Assembly (NCBI RefSeq): GCF_036884655.1
Contig: NC_088354.1
Span: 10,766,501-10,830,500 of the forward strand
Direction: 5' to 3'
Source of the DNA: Musa acuminata AAA Group
Lineage: Eukaryota; Streptophyta; Magnoliopsida; Zingiberales; Musaceae
DNA length: 64,000 nucleotides
This document shows positions 1 to 9,592 of this stretch, one piece after another. Numbering within the stretch: position 1 is the stretch's first letter; each line of letters opens with the position of its first letter. A program made the position numbers and the translations under genes. The notes beneath the pieces are model-generated. The model was given only the letters and a program-made list of their open reading frames with translations. It was not told the origin of the DNA and made no database searches.

Positions 1-23
1 TTATACTTTGTAGTTTGTAGTAC

Positions 24-2870
24 CTCAAACATCAAATCTTCTATCTGAGAATAGTACAAGCTTGCAGCTATCATTCTAGCCAACAAGCATACATCCCTTG
101 TGACCTCTGGAGTAACTCTGGGATTTCCTGCATCATTTACACAAACATATTATCACATAAATATTAATATATTCCCACACTAGTGCTGTATTTTCCTAAA
201 GAGTTCTTACTCTGTTGTACATGATCATATAGTAGGCATAAGAAAACTATACACAGATATTCTATGCAAGAGAATAACAAATTTAAGCAGATATCTTCAG
301 AACATATTATACCATCACGATCCCCGCCCATCCAGGAAGAAAACTGAATGAGAGGAGCATTATAAGGGACACGCTCATTTATTCCGATGTTCTTCAGAGC
401 TGTATCAACACGACGCAAAAATTTTGGTACACCTTTCCAAATTGTTTCGTGGAAGTAGCTCATTCCGGCACGCATCTCATCTTGTGGAGTGGGAGGTGTT
501 CTTCGTATTTCATCAGTTCGAAATGCAGCTTGAATCTGCAAACAGACAAAAGGAAAGCTGTAGTAATAAGCATATCATGAGGCCTCAGCCTTTACTTTTT
601 TCTGCTCTCATTAACAATATTATGTTCCTTTCTTATCTTCTCAGACGCCTTTGGAGAAGCCCAGGAGGTAAGTTTCCACTTTCATGTTCCATCTAACTAC
701 ATATACTTGCTATGAGATTGGAGAAAAAAACTCTTTAGTGGCCATTACCAGTCCTATACATTTATGGCTATAGCTTGACGGAACCAAATGAGAAGGTTCA
801 TTTGTCTTAAACAAGGTCATAAGCATCAATAGGAGATAACTCTGAAAGTGAGCATTTAAGAAAAATATTAGTCTTATAGAGCTTAGTAGTATAGAAGAGT
901 TAAGCTATAAATTGGTATAGTACACTATTTAAAGGAAAAGATCTCCAATGGTCATTCCAAATATATTAAACCAATATCTTGAATAGCCATACTTAAAACT
1001 GATCTAACTAAAAGAAAGGAATCCATTCAAAATTTGTTTCTTAGCCTCAAGAAGATTCAATAAGATTCATACATTCATGCACAGCTTCATATATCTAACA
1101 ACTAGAACATACGACAGACCTTATCTAGAAGCTGATGAGAGAGTTATAATACAACGTGTTGTTGGCTTCACTTAGAAACAAAGCTAACCAGGCCATAGCT
1201 AATTAACAATTGGATTATGTACAAGTTCATTAAATATCAATATCACAAATTCATTGGACAACAATAAGATTTTGTTCCCTGGTACAATGGCAAGGTTACT
1301 CCTTTGTGACCTGGGAAACAAGGGTTCGAGTCACAGCAACAACCTCTTTAAATATTTAAATGTAAGGCTGCATACATTGGCCCTCCCCATACCCCGTATT
1401 GGCGGGAGCCTCGTGTACTGGGCACGCCCTTATTACTATATAACGAAGGAGTTATACAACCAAGTTACCTCTCTCTGAAGAGCTTCATCGAGCTCATGCT
1501 GATCATCAGGAGTTATATCCTTGGCTGTCAGTTGTGTCAAGCAATTCCTTATCCTGTATGTCAAATATTGTAAATAGAAAAAGTTAATAATATTTGCTGA
1601 ACCACATAAGAGTACTTATGCCACCTTTAGTAAAAACTGAACTGGCTGATCACAAAACATGTGAATGAGAGTCTATGGTGATTGTCACAGAGGAGACAAA
1701 CGCATACAAGAAATTTTCAAATATGAGTATGTCTAACAAGCACATTAGGAGCAAAATGTCTGATATTGTCATGAGAATGGATTTTCTAAAGAAAATTGTC
1801 TCAGGTATATCGCCAAGAGCTTTTAAAAAGACCTGCCATGTTTCTGAAGCAGTGATCTCCTGATTGATTGTGTTGGATGTGCAGTTAAAACCAGATCAAC
1901 TGTCTGGTTCTTCAGAGCATCAAAGACCTCCACTGGTGATTTATGCAGTTGCTCGACAAGCCTTTTAAGAGTCTCTTCGATGTCGGATTCAGTGGTTGCA
2001 TTACTTTCATCCACAAAATCTCCCTTTTTCAGCTTGTTCCTCCTGCGGTGGGCAATCTGAACCTCCTCAGCCAGATTGCCCAAGTTGAGCATGTGGGAGA
2101 AGGAGCTGGCCACCAAGATAGAGTCACCAGGGTCCAGACTCATCAGCACATGCCCCAGTTCATCCAGCTTACTCAGGTCACGTGTCCCTTCGTACTTAGC
2201 AGATATCTCATAGCACTCTTGAACCTACAGAGTAAATGCAAAATCTATATTGCAGATCGGAATAGCTAGAACACAAAACAGATAGGCATAAATGGATTCA
2301 CCAAAGCTTCACAAAAATGAATTATGAGTACAATGGGAGATCTAAAAAATATCTGTATCATCTTTCTGAAGAACTAACAAAAACACACGATTCTTATGCA
2401 TTGATCTACAAAGAGCAACCATTTAATTATAAATGTATATATATTTTTTTTCCTTCTTTAGGGTTGCATCTCCGAACTAAAGAATCTCACAAAACTCGTA
2501 AAGAAAAGGGCTGCCGCAGATCGAAATTAACGCTTAAACAAATAGTAAGAATGCGTTTTACTTGACAATCTGAAGCATCGACGATTATAAAGATCGAAAG
2601 CTTCCACGGCAGATCAAGAAAACACCTCGAAACAAGATTCGACCTTTCCGATGAATAACGACTCAAAACAGTTGTACAGGAAATTGACAAGAATTTGGGT
2701 ACCGTGTCCCTCAGATCTTCGCCGTGCAAGCTCTGGAGGATGTCGAGGAAGCGATCCACGAGAAGCGCATCGTACTCCACCAACTTATCATCCTCGGAGA
2801 CCTTCCCCGGCGCCAGAAGCCTCAGCTGCGCGTCGATGGACGCATGCCTCTCCATCGAATAACGCGACAT
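24..2870 (-). CDS. PPC: Phosphoenolpyruvate carboxylase, plant type, 5' part (5 exons, runs off left edge)
   Basis: Carboxylates phosphoenolpyruvate to oxaloacetate in the cytosol (anaplerosis, C4/CAM when recruited). Exons in gene order: 2870-2703, 2224-1833, 1553-1469, 535-313, 127-24. All introns are GT-AG and phases agree, giving residues 1-324 of a family usually near 965. The start gives [11 protein letters not shown] followed by IDAQLR, placing the conserved regulatory phosphoserine of plant-type enzymes at Ser11. Exon 2 carries VLTAHPTQS with catalytic His172. Exon 4 carries FRTDEIRR and WMGGDRDG. A second in-frame Met lies at codon 6; the first gives the better match to family length. 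The rest of the gene, including the C-terminal QNTG, lies left of the window. No disabling change is seen in these exons. Intron 3 contains an antisense SINE. The symbol is at family level; which PPC paralogue this is cannot be told. Confidence 0.95.
1278..1435 (+). mobile_element. tRNA-derived SINE in PPC intron 3, antisense to the gene
   Basis: An RNA polymerase III type internal promoter is visible. The A box TGGTACAATGG (1280-1290) fits the TRGYNNANNNG consensus exactly. The B box GGTTCGAGTCA (1323-1333) differs from consensus only at the last base. The body that follows (about 1370-1435) has a conserved-looking block containing TTGGCGGGAGCCTCGTG and ends ...CACGCCCTT, which resembles plant Au-like SINE tails as I know them. 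It is not a tRNA gene: no cloverleaf can be closed after the B box. I saw no clear target-site duplication. Boundaries are approximate. Confidence 0.7.
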
Positions 2871-3378
2871 CTATCCCAGACCTCACACCTAATCCTTCGC
2901 TCCCACAGCCCTCCCGATAATACCTACAAACGTTATTGAAAGAAACAAAGATCGAATGGCACGAGAAGCTCGCCTGTGGTGGGGCAAATGGCGGAAAACA
3001 GGAGCAAATTCGCTCCGCACGTCCTTCGATGCCCACCACCGGATCCGAAGAGAACAAAGACTTGATCTTTATGTGGTTTTCTGCTGCTTCAACTCTTGTA
3101 GATCATCAAAGATGGAAAGAGAGAATGAGCGAGAACAACGATCGGCTTTGGTTCACTGAATGGCCAGCGTCGTCGTATGTAAAGGTGTGCGATTTGACTA
3201 CCTTTTATGCTGGCCATATTGGAACTCGGAATCTTCGTAGCCGTCAAGCTTTCGTTTAGATCCAGTGAGAATATCCAGTGACCGACCCAAAAGCTGTTGA
3301 GCGCCCGCTACAACCTAAACTGCCATTCTTATATCAATTATTATTATTATTATTTTATTTTTTTTATTTTTATTTATT

Positions 3379-3424
<46 letters not shown>

Positions 3425-4946
3425 ACAGTGTTCTTTTATTTTGATAGAGAAATATCATGCCTTTGACCTCAACAATGCATCAAGAGAATGACATTTGGAA
3501 CAATAGAGTTATTAATGGTCTCATAATATTTAGACTTAATGCACCATTATAAGGATAATTATGATCGAATAACTCACTTAATCATCCTTGATCTCTAATT
3601 ACATTTCTGATTCTCACAATTGTATTTTTGGATCTCATAATCATTTATGACGTCATCAAAACCTCATGTACACTGCTACTTAGCATTTGATAAGACTATC
3701 TTCATATTCGATATTGAACTGAATAACTCGATCACATTTATTGATTTTGTCGAGTCTCTACAAACACTTTCACCTCTCACTTTCACCTCTCACTTACCTA
3801 TGACATTTATTGATTAGATCTGAATTATTGTTCATATCGGACAAATAAAATCTGAATTAATATATTTTTTAATCCAAAATCATTACTTAGGCATATGATT
3901 TCTCTATCGACTCTGTCCTCATACGACGATATGATGTGTCAATTACCTCATGAAAATTGCAGGTGAACTCACTTTTTATGTAGTTTATGTTGCTCGATCT
4001 GATGGAGGCAAATCTTGGACTTTCATGGACAAAAACATTATGACAAACCCTGAAGTCTTTCTACCACTCGAGACAAGTGTTACTAAGCTTATCATCTTTG
4101 CAATGGCCAGTGAAATGACTCCCACTTGGTCATGTTATGGTGGAATCTGGTCACATGTACATCACCTGTACCTAATCGGAAGCATATGCATAAGCCAAAT
4201 CACGGGACATGTCATGCATGTTCTCCTGCCCTACACTGTCATGTCGTGATAGGTCACACTAACTTGCAATAATATTCGAAGAGTTGATGGTTTTGTGTTG
4301 TGGTTTCAGGTTGGCATGATGGTGTGGTGATCAAATAAATGGTTCTCGATTTGGATCAGCATGAGCACAACTCCTTAAACAATGCAACCTTTTCATGATA
4401 GTATTTCTTGATAGAAATGGAGTAGGGCTTTGTTAGGTAGATTGGATTCTTAATTACAGCAACATTATTTATAGTACAGTGGAGCTGGGTGTTGTTTTAT
4501 TGGCATAGCAGGTGATATTTAATCGAGTATGCGTGCATATAATAAATGGGCACACTCCTCCATAGTTATTCAAGTAATTAAAGCCTGAATTAGATTCATG
4601 TAGGTATATATAGTATGCTTATATTTGATGTGGCAGGAACAAGACACTATTAACAGTTTGCCAGTGATAGGTTATATACTTCGTGTTTGATCTGTGTTTG
4701 ACGTGATCTCAAAGATTTAAGCTGCTACTTTACCACTGTTGTCAATTCACCTGAGTGCTCAGCAATGATAATATGACACATGTAATAATATAAAGAAAGA
4801 TCAAGGATATATAAGACTATTATTATTAGCATGAGTTTTGTATTGATACATTATAAGATATTCTGCGAAGATTTTATTGGGATTTACATAGTTGAACCAT
4901 AATTATTTGTAGTTGTTCTTTTACCATTGCGATTTCTTGTAAGGTC
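2871..4946. other. Intergenic spacer with (AT)n microsatellite
   Basis: 5' UTR and promoter side of the PPC gene, then AT-rich spacer. A T-rich tract followed by a pure (AT)n run of about 40 bp lies at 3382-3421. The open frames here are short, have no recognisable domain, and I do not call them genes. The promoter of the PPC gene should lie just right of 2870, but I see no decisive TATA box. Confidence 0.6.
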
Positions 4947-5850
4947 GATCCAAGTCCACTGGGCGCTGGGTCTGGGAATCCACGTCCGCGAGAATGCCAC
5001 CCTCACCGTCGGCCGCGTTGTTTGTTCCACCGGCACCGCCAACATAGGCGTCGTCGGCCTCGAGATCACCGTGCAAGGCAACAGCGTGCTCTACGACTCG
5101 AAACGGCGGTTCGTGTGGCAGAACTTCGACCACCCCACCGACACGCTTATGGTAGGCCAGTCCCTGCGCGTCGGTGGCAGCGCGTTCGATGGCAACTTGG
5201 GCAAGTACAGCCTCGTCATGGAATCGCACGGGCTGGCTTTGTACATCAACGGCGTCACCACTAACCCGCTCCCTTACTACTACTACTCCGACGGCATGTT
5301 TGGAATCGCCAAGAGGCTAACTCATGTAACTTTTACTTCGTCGCCGGCGATCGGTAACGCAACCTCCTACGAGCTGTCGTTGGTGACGAACTCCGGCTAA
5401 CTCAAGTACGGTAGCCGCCTATCGTTTTTCCGGGAGCCGACGGCAACCTGGCGACCGGGACTGGGGCCTGGGAGACGACCTTCGCCTTCTTCTCCAACGA
5501 GATCGAGACGCTGAGCGCGTGCGCGCTGCCGAGCAGGTACGGCGACTTCGGGGTCTGCGAGAACGAGATGTGCGTGTCTTACCCCTCACGGAAGGGATTG
5601 CGGGGGTGGAGCAGGAGCTGTGCGGGGCCAAAGCTGGGCGACTGCAGCAAGGATGTGGACTACTACGAGGAGGGGAGGGGGACGGTGGAGCTGCAGGAAT
5701 GAATGCAAGACGAGGTGCAGCGGCGACTGCAAGCGTCTGGGGATCCCGTACCGGAAGGAGTCTCCAGTGCCTGGGACATCGGCCAAAGTCTCGCCGTCGT
5801 CTCATTCGGTCTACGTCAAGTTCATGCCCATGCTTGTTTGTCCACAACAA
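4947..5850 (+). pseudogene. EP1-like lectin/PAN glycoprotein pseudogene
   Basis: A decayed relative of the intact gene at 6960-8264. It begins inside the bulb-type lectin domain: the signal peptide and roughly the first hundred residues are missing. The part kept includes VRENATLTVG, a FVWQNFDHPTDTLMVGQSLR block and a YINGV/YYYYSDG block, then a TAA at 5398-5400. Downstream the reading frame shifts. The frame resumes with WETTFAFFSNE, YGDFGVCENEMC and the Cys-rich stretch, then a TGA near 5701. The PAN-like end (ECKTRCSGDCK, SVYVKF) is in yet another frame up to about 5850. At least one internal deletion and two frame changes are needed to align it with the neighbour. It lies in tandem, same strand, about 1.1 kb upstream of the intact copy, so it is best read as a failed tandem duplicate. 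Confidence 0.85.
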
Positions 5851-6959
5851 TGATGACCGAATAAAGCTGCCAGTTCAAGTAAGCCCCACCAGAACTTGAT
5901 CTTATCCAGTGCTTCGTACTCAGCACGAGCACTTGGCCGATAACACGGTGCCGTGTTTCCTCATCTCAGCACAAGTGGATTGATGGAAACCAGCTCACGA
6001 AGAAGATATCATTGCTGCTTTATCATTAAAAGAACACCCTATTGCCATTACTAAAACTAATGTCTCTCCGTCTTTTCTCTTTCTTGGAATTTTTGGTACA
6101 GACAGTACCAAAAACGAATTATTCGATTATGTGGTTTCCAGGTGTATTTTTATTAATTATATCCAATCTATATTGTCCTACCTCTATATAGTTTGACCTG
6201 CACCTCTGGAAGCCCTTATTTGTGAATGGATTTTGTGGTGGATGAGGAAGATCATGCCGTCTATACTAACTCGAGTCGCCAAGAATCACATGCTTATGAT
6301 GTATTTTGCAGGCTTTCAACTGAGAATAAAGCCTAATGAATGAATCAACGAGTTACTCTGAAGCAGGAGCTTGAAATCATGCCAACTCCGAGGCTGTGTG
6401 TGTCTGCGTGAAGCGTCTGTCGACTGTCGGTGCGCAACTTGGCGACGTTTTGTCGCCGCCCATGTGCCTGTCATTTTCCGACGATCCAATCTATCCTTCA
6501 TAGAATGAACTCCCTCTCCGTGGAGAAAGGCACCATCTCAGAGTTGAAGAATGCAGTAAATGATGTATCCAAAGCAGCACACAGGACCTTCCAACACAGC
6601 TTGGAATACGCCTTTCTTAGCGTCCACCTACTTCATAAGGGCCACATTAATGAAGACCCTCCAATGTGACCCTTGTTTTGGCTCCCCACAGTTCCTGACT
6701 ATGACTAAAGCTTTCATTGTTGACCTGTTGCTGCGTTAGGATAAGCTGTACGTCTCTGACCGACAGTGTCAAATCAGATCTAGGGTTGGTCAAAGTTGGA
6801 CTGACTTCACTGTTACAATGGAAAAAGTAATGCAGCAAATGGATAATGGCGAGAGGATAACTCTACTTATGACATCCTTTATATGGAAGCAGGAACACCC
6901 ATATGCTCACATATCACCAATAGGCGGACAGAGCCTTCTCTTCCACTCTCACAGATCTC
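5851..6959. other. Spacer between EP1-like pseudogene and intact copy
   Basis: AT-rich sequence without a recognisable gene. It must hold the promoter of the EP1-like gene; a TATA-like TTATATGG sits near 6880, about 80 bp upstream of the ATG, but this is weak evidence. The short frames on both strands (for example 6316-6501 and 6430-6669) show no family signature. Confidence 0.5.
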
Positions 6960-8264
6960 ATGGCTGTTCCATTTATACCTCCTTCCTTTTCCTCTGTGTC
7001 TCTGTGTCTCTGTCTTCTTCTTCTTCTTGCTTCTGCTACCAGACAAACTCGAGGCCAAAAGGTGGAAACCTTCACTTATGTCAACGAAGGCGAGTTCGGA
7101 CCTTACATCACTGAGTACGACGCCAGCTATCGCGTGCTTCCCATCGCCAGCTCCCCCTTCCAGTTCGCCTTCTACAACACCACCCCCGACGCCTTCTACC
7201 TCGCCCTCCGCATGGGCACCGTGCGCTCCGAGTCCATCCTCCGATGGGTCTGGGAAGCCAACCGCGGCCGCCCGGTCCGCGAGAACGCCACCTTCTCGCT
7301 TCTCCCCAGCGGCAATCTCGTCCTCGCCGAGGCCGACGGCCGGGTCGTCTGGACCACTAACACCACCAACAAAGGCGTCGTCGGGCTTAAGGTCCTCCCC
7401 AACGGCAACGTGGTCCTTTACGACGCCAAGGGCCGCTTCGTGTGGCAAAGCTTCGACTACCCCACCGACACGCTCCTGGTCGGCCAGTCGCTCCGCCTCC
7501 GTGGCCCCAACAAGCTCGTAAGCCGGAAGTCGGCCGTCGACGGCTCCTTCGGCATCTACAGCCTTGTGTTCGGGCCCGGAGGGATCACAATGTACATCAA
7601 CAGCGTCGCCTCCAAACCGCTTGCTTACTATAACTACTCCGACGGCTTACTTAGCTTCTCCGGTCCCGGGGATTCCGTGACGTTCGTCTGCGAGCCGGAA
7701 ACAGAGGACAATTTCGCCTGGGAGTGCAAGCTAATCATAAACTTGTCGAGGCCTAAGTACAACGCTACCTTATCGTTCCTGAGGTTGGACATCGACGGCA
7801 ATTTAGCCGTCTACACGTACTACGACCCGGTGGACTACCGGGCATGGGAGAAGACATTCGCCTTCTTCTCCGACGAAAAGGGGTGGCTGAACGGCTGCGG
7901 GCTGACGAGCAAGTGCGGCGCCTTCGGGGTGTGCGAGGACGAGATGTGCGTCGCGTGCCCGTCCAAGGACGGGCTACTGGGGTGGAGCACGAGCTGCGCG
8001 ACTCCGAGCCTGGCGGCATGCAAGGAAGGGGTGACGCCCAAGTACTATAAGGTGGAAGGGGTGGAGAACTTCTTGAGCACGTACAGCGACGGCGAGGGGG
8101 CGCAGAAGCTGGAGGAATGCAAGAGGAGATGTAGCATGGACTGCAAGTGCCAAGGGTTCTTGTACTGGGAGAAGGACTACAGGTGCTGGCTCGCGCCGCT
8201 GCTGGGGACGCTGAGCAAGGTCTCGAACTCATCCCATGTGGCCTATGTCAAGTACTTGAAGTAG
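6960..8264 (+). CDS. EP1-like secreted glycoprotein (bulb-type lectin + PAN domains)
   Basis: Intronless, 434 residues, usual length for EP1-like extracellular glycoproteins. Residues 1 to about 27 form a signal peptide: a hydrophobic Leu-rich run (SLCLCLLLLLASA) before RQTRGQ. A bulb-type (mannose-binding-like) lectin domain covers about 60-200, with the conserved WVWEANRGRPVRENATF and a FVWQSFDYPTDTLLVGQSLR block. A Cys-rich EGF/PAN-like region covers about 310-430 (CGLTSKCGAFGVC, ECKRRCSMDCKCQGF, HVAYVKYL at the end). Several N-x-S/T sites suggest N-glycosylation. There is no kinase or membrane segment, so this is a soluble cell-wall or apoplastic protein rather than an S-domain receptor kinase. 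Family members were first described from carrot embryogenic cultures; their molecular function is unsettled. The first Met is followed directly by the signal peptide. Confidence 0.92.
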   Translation: MAVPFIPPSFSSVSLCLCLLLLLASATRQTRGQKVETFTYVNEGEFGPYITEYDASYRVLPIASSPFQFAFYNTTPDAFYLALRMGTVRSESILRWVWEANRGRPVRENATFSLLPSGNLVLAEADGRVVWTTNTTNKGVVGLKVLPNGNVVLYDAKGRFVWQSFDYPTDTLLVGQSLRLRGPNKLVSRKSAVDGSFGIYSLVFGPGGITMYINSVASKPLAYYNYSDGLLSFSGPGDSVTFVCEPETEDNFAWECKLIINLSRPKYNATLSFLRLDIDGNLAVYTYYDPVDYRAWEKTFAFFSDEKGWLNGCGLTSKCGAFGVCEDEMCVACPSKDGLLGWSTSCATPSLAACKEGVTPKYYKVEGVENFLSTYSDGEGAQKLEECKRRCSMDCKCQGFLYWEKDYRCWLAPLLGTLSKVSNSSHVAYVKYLK

Positions 8265-8348
8265 ATGGAGAACGCGTCCTGTGTCTGGGTTTGCCGATGC
8301 GGTCTTTATCTGCATCAATCAATAATTACGTGGTCAATCAATACTTGC

Positions 8349-8597
8349 CGTACAGATCTAATATTGGTGGCCCAATTAAAATATAAAAGCAGCCCATTGG
8401 GCTCTATCATGTCTACCGACTCGATGTTGATCGAAAAGGGTTTTCTTCTTTTCTCTGCTCGTCTTCTATTTTCTCTATTTATGTTATTATCTATAGAAAA
8501 AGCCCTCGAGTCTTCTCCAATAAATCTCTTTATTACCGCCGCCTCTTCTCTCTCATCTCGAGGGAGAGGAGGTGAGAGAGAGAGAGAGAGAGAGAGA
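8349..8597 (+). promoter_or_regulatory. Putative PEX7 promoter and 5' UTR with site II-like motifs and (GA)n
   Basis: Only 371 bp separate the EP1-like stop codon from the PEX7 ATG. In it, TATAAAAG lies at 8382-8389. It is flanked by GGCCCAATT (reverse strand reads TGGGCC) and by AGCCCATTGGGCT, a palindrome holding TGGGCT on both strands. TGGGCY elements are known as site II motifs in promoters of plant housekeeping genes. A (GA)n tract at about 8574-8597 would fall in the 5' UTR. The promoter assignment is inference from position and motifs. Confidence 0.5.
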
Positions 8598-8635
8598 ATT
8601 CCACGAGTAGACGAAGTAGGGAGGATCGATCGGCG

Positions 8636-9592
8636 ATGCCGGTGTTCAAGACGCCCTTCAGCGGCTACGCGGTGCGGTTCAGCCCCTTTTATGAGGGCCG
8701 CCTTCTCGTCGCCACTTCCCAAAACTTCGGCATCCTCGGCAACGGCCGCCTCCATGTCCTTGACCTGCTTCCCTCTCCCGGCGCCCCCGGTATCTCCGAG
8801 GTGGCCGCCTTCGACACCGCCGACGGCGTCTACGACTGCTGCTGGTCCGAGTCGCATGACTCCCTTGCCGTCTCCGCCGTGGCCGACGGCTCCCTCAAGC
8901 TGTGGGATGCCTCCCTGCCGCCCTCCGCCAACCCGGTGCGCTCGTTCCGCGAGCACTCCCGCGAGGCCCACTCCGTGGACTGGAATCCCGTTCGCCGCGA
9001 CTCCTTCCTCTCCGCATCCTGGGACGACTCCCTCAAGCTCTGGACCCTTGATCGCCCCGCCAGCCTCCGCACCTTCCGCGAGCACTCCTACTGCGTCTAC
9101 TCCGTTGCCTGGAGTCCCCGCCACGCCGATGTGTTCGCCTCTGCCTCCGGCGATCGCACCGTCCGCGTCTGGGACGTCCGCGAACCCGTCTCCACCCTCG
9201 TCATCCCTGCTCACGATCACGAGATCCTCTCCTGCGACTGGAACAAGTACGACGAGTGCTGCCTCGCCACCGCCTCGGTGGATAAGACCATCCGCGTCTG
9301 GGACATCCGCGCCACCCGGGCGCCCCTGGCTAACCTCGCCGGCCACGGCTACGCGGTCCGCCGAATTCGCTTCTCTCCCCACAGGGAGAGCGTCCTTCTC
9401 TCTTGCTCCTATGACATGACCGTGTGTATGTGGGATTACCGGGCGGAGGACGCCCTCATCGCGAGGTACGACCACCACACAGAGTTCGCAGTCGGGATCG
9501 ACATGAGTGTTCTTGTCGAGGGCCTGATTGCGAGCACTGGGTGGGACGAGGTCGTCTATGTCTGGCAGCACGGGACTGACCCCAGAGCTTGA
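8636..9592 (+). CDS. PEX7: PEX7, peroxisomal targeting signal 2 receptor (WD40)
   Basis: Cytosolic receptor that binds the N-terminal PTS2 nonapeptide of matrix proteins and delivers them, with PEX5 in plants, to the peroxisome import machinery. The single-exon frame gives 318 residues, the usual plant length. It opens MPVFKTPFSGYAVRFSPFYEGRL, with the family's unmistakable FGILGNGRLHVLDL following. Six WD40 repeats can be followed through their W-D endings: LKLWDAS, LKLWTLD, VRVWDVR, IRVWDIR, VCMWDYR and the final VVYVWQHG. No frame break is present. Intronless structure is usual for plant PEX7. A long antisense frame covers the same bases but is a shadow of the GC-rich codons. Neighbouring genes are functionally unrelated. 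Confidence 0.96.
   Translation: MPVFKTPFSGYAVRFSPFYEGRLLVATSQNFGILGNGRLHVLDLLPSPGAPGISEVAAFDTADGVYDCCWSESHDSLAVSAVADGSLKLWDASLPPSANPVRSFREHSREAHSVDWNPVRRDSFLSASWDDSLKLWTLDRPASLRTFREHSYCVYSVAWSPRHADVFASASGDRTVRVWDVREPVSTLVIPAHDHEILSCDWNKYDECCLATASVDKTIRVWDIRATRAPLANLAGHGYAVRRIRFSPHRESVLLSCSYDMTVCMWDYRAEDALIARYDHHTEFAVGIDMSVLVEGLIASTGWDEVVYVWQHGTDPRA

Noticed and set aside
1278..1350. Possible tRNA gene from A and B boxes
   Set aside because: No acceptor stem or anticodon arm can be paired, and the sequence continues into a SINE body.
1254..1478. 74-codon plus-strand frame in the PPC intron
   Set aside because: Reads through the SINE body. The A and B boxes explain this stretch better.
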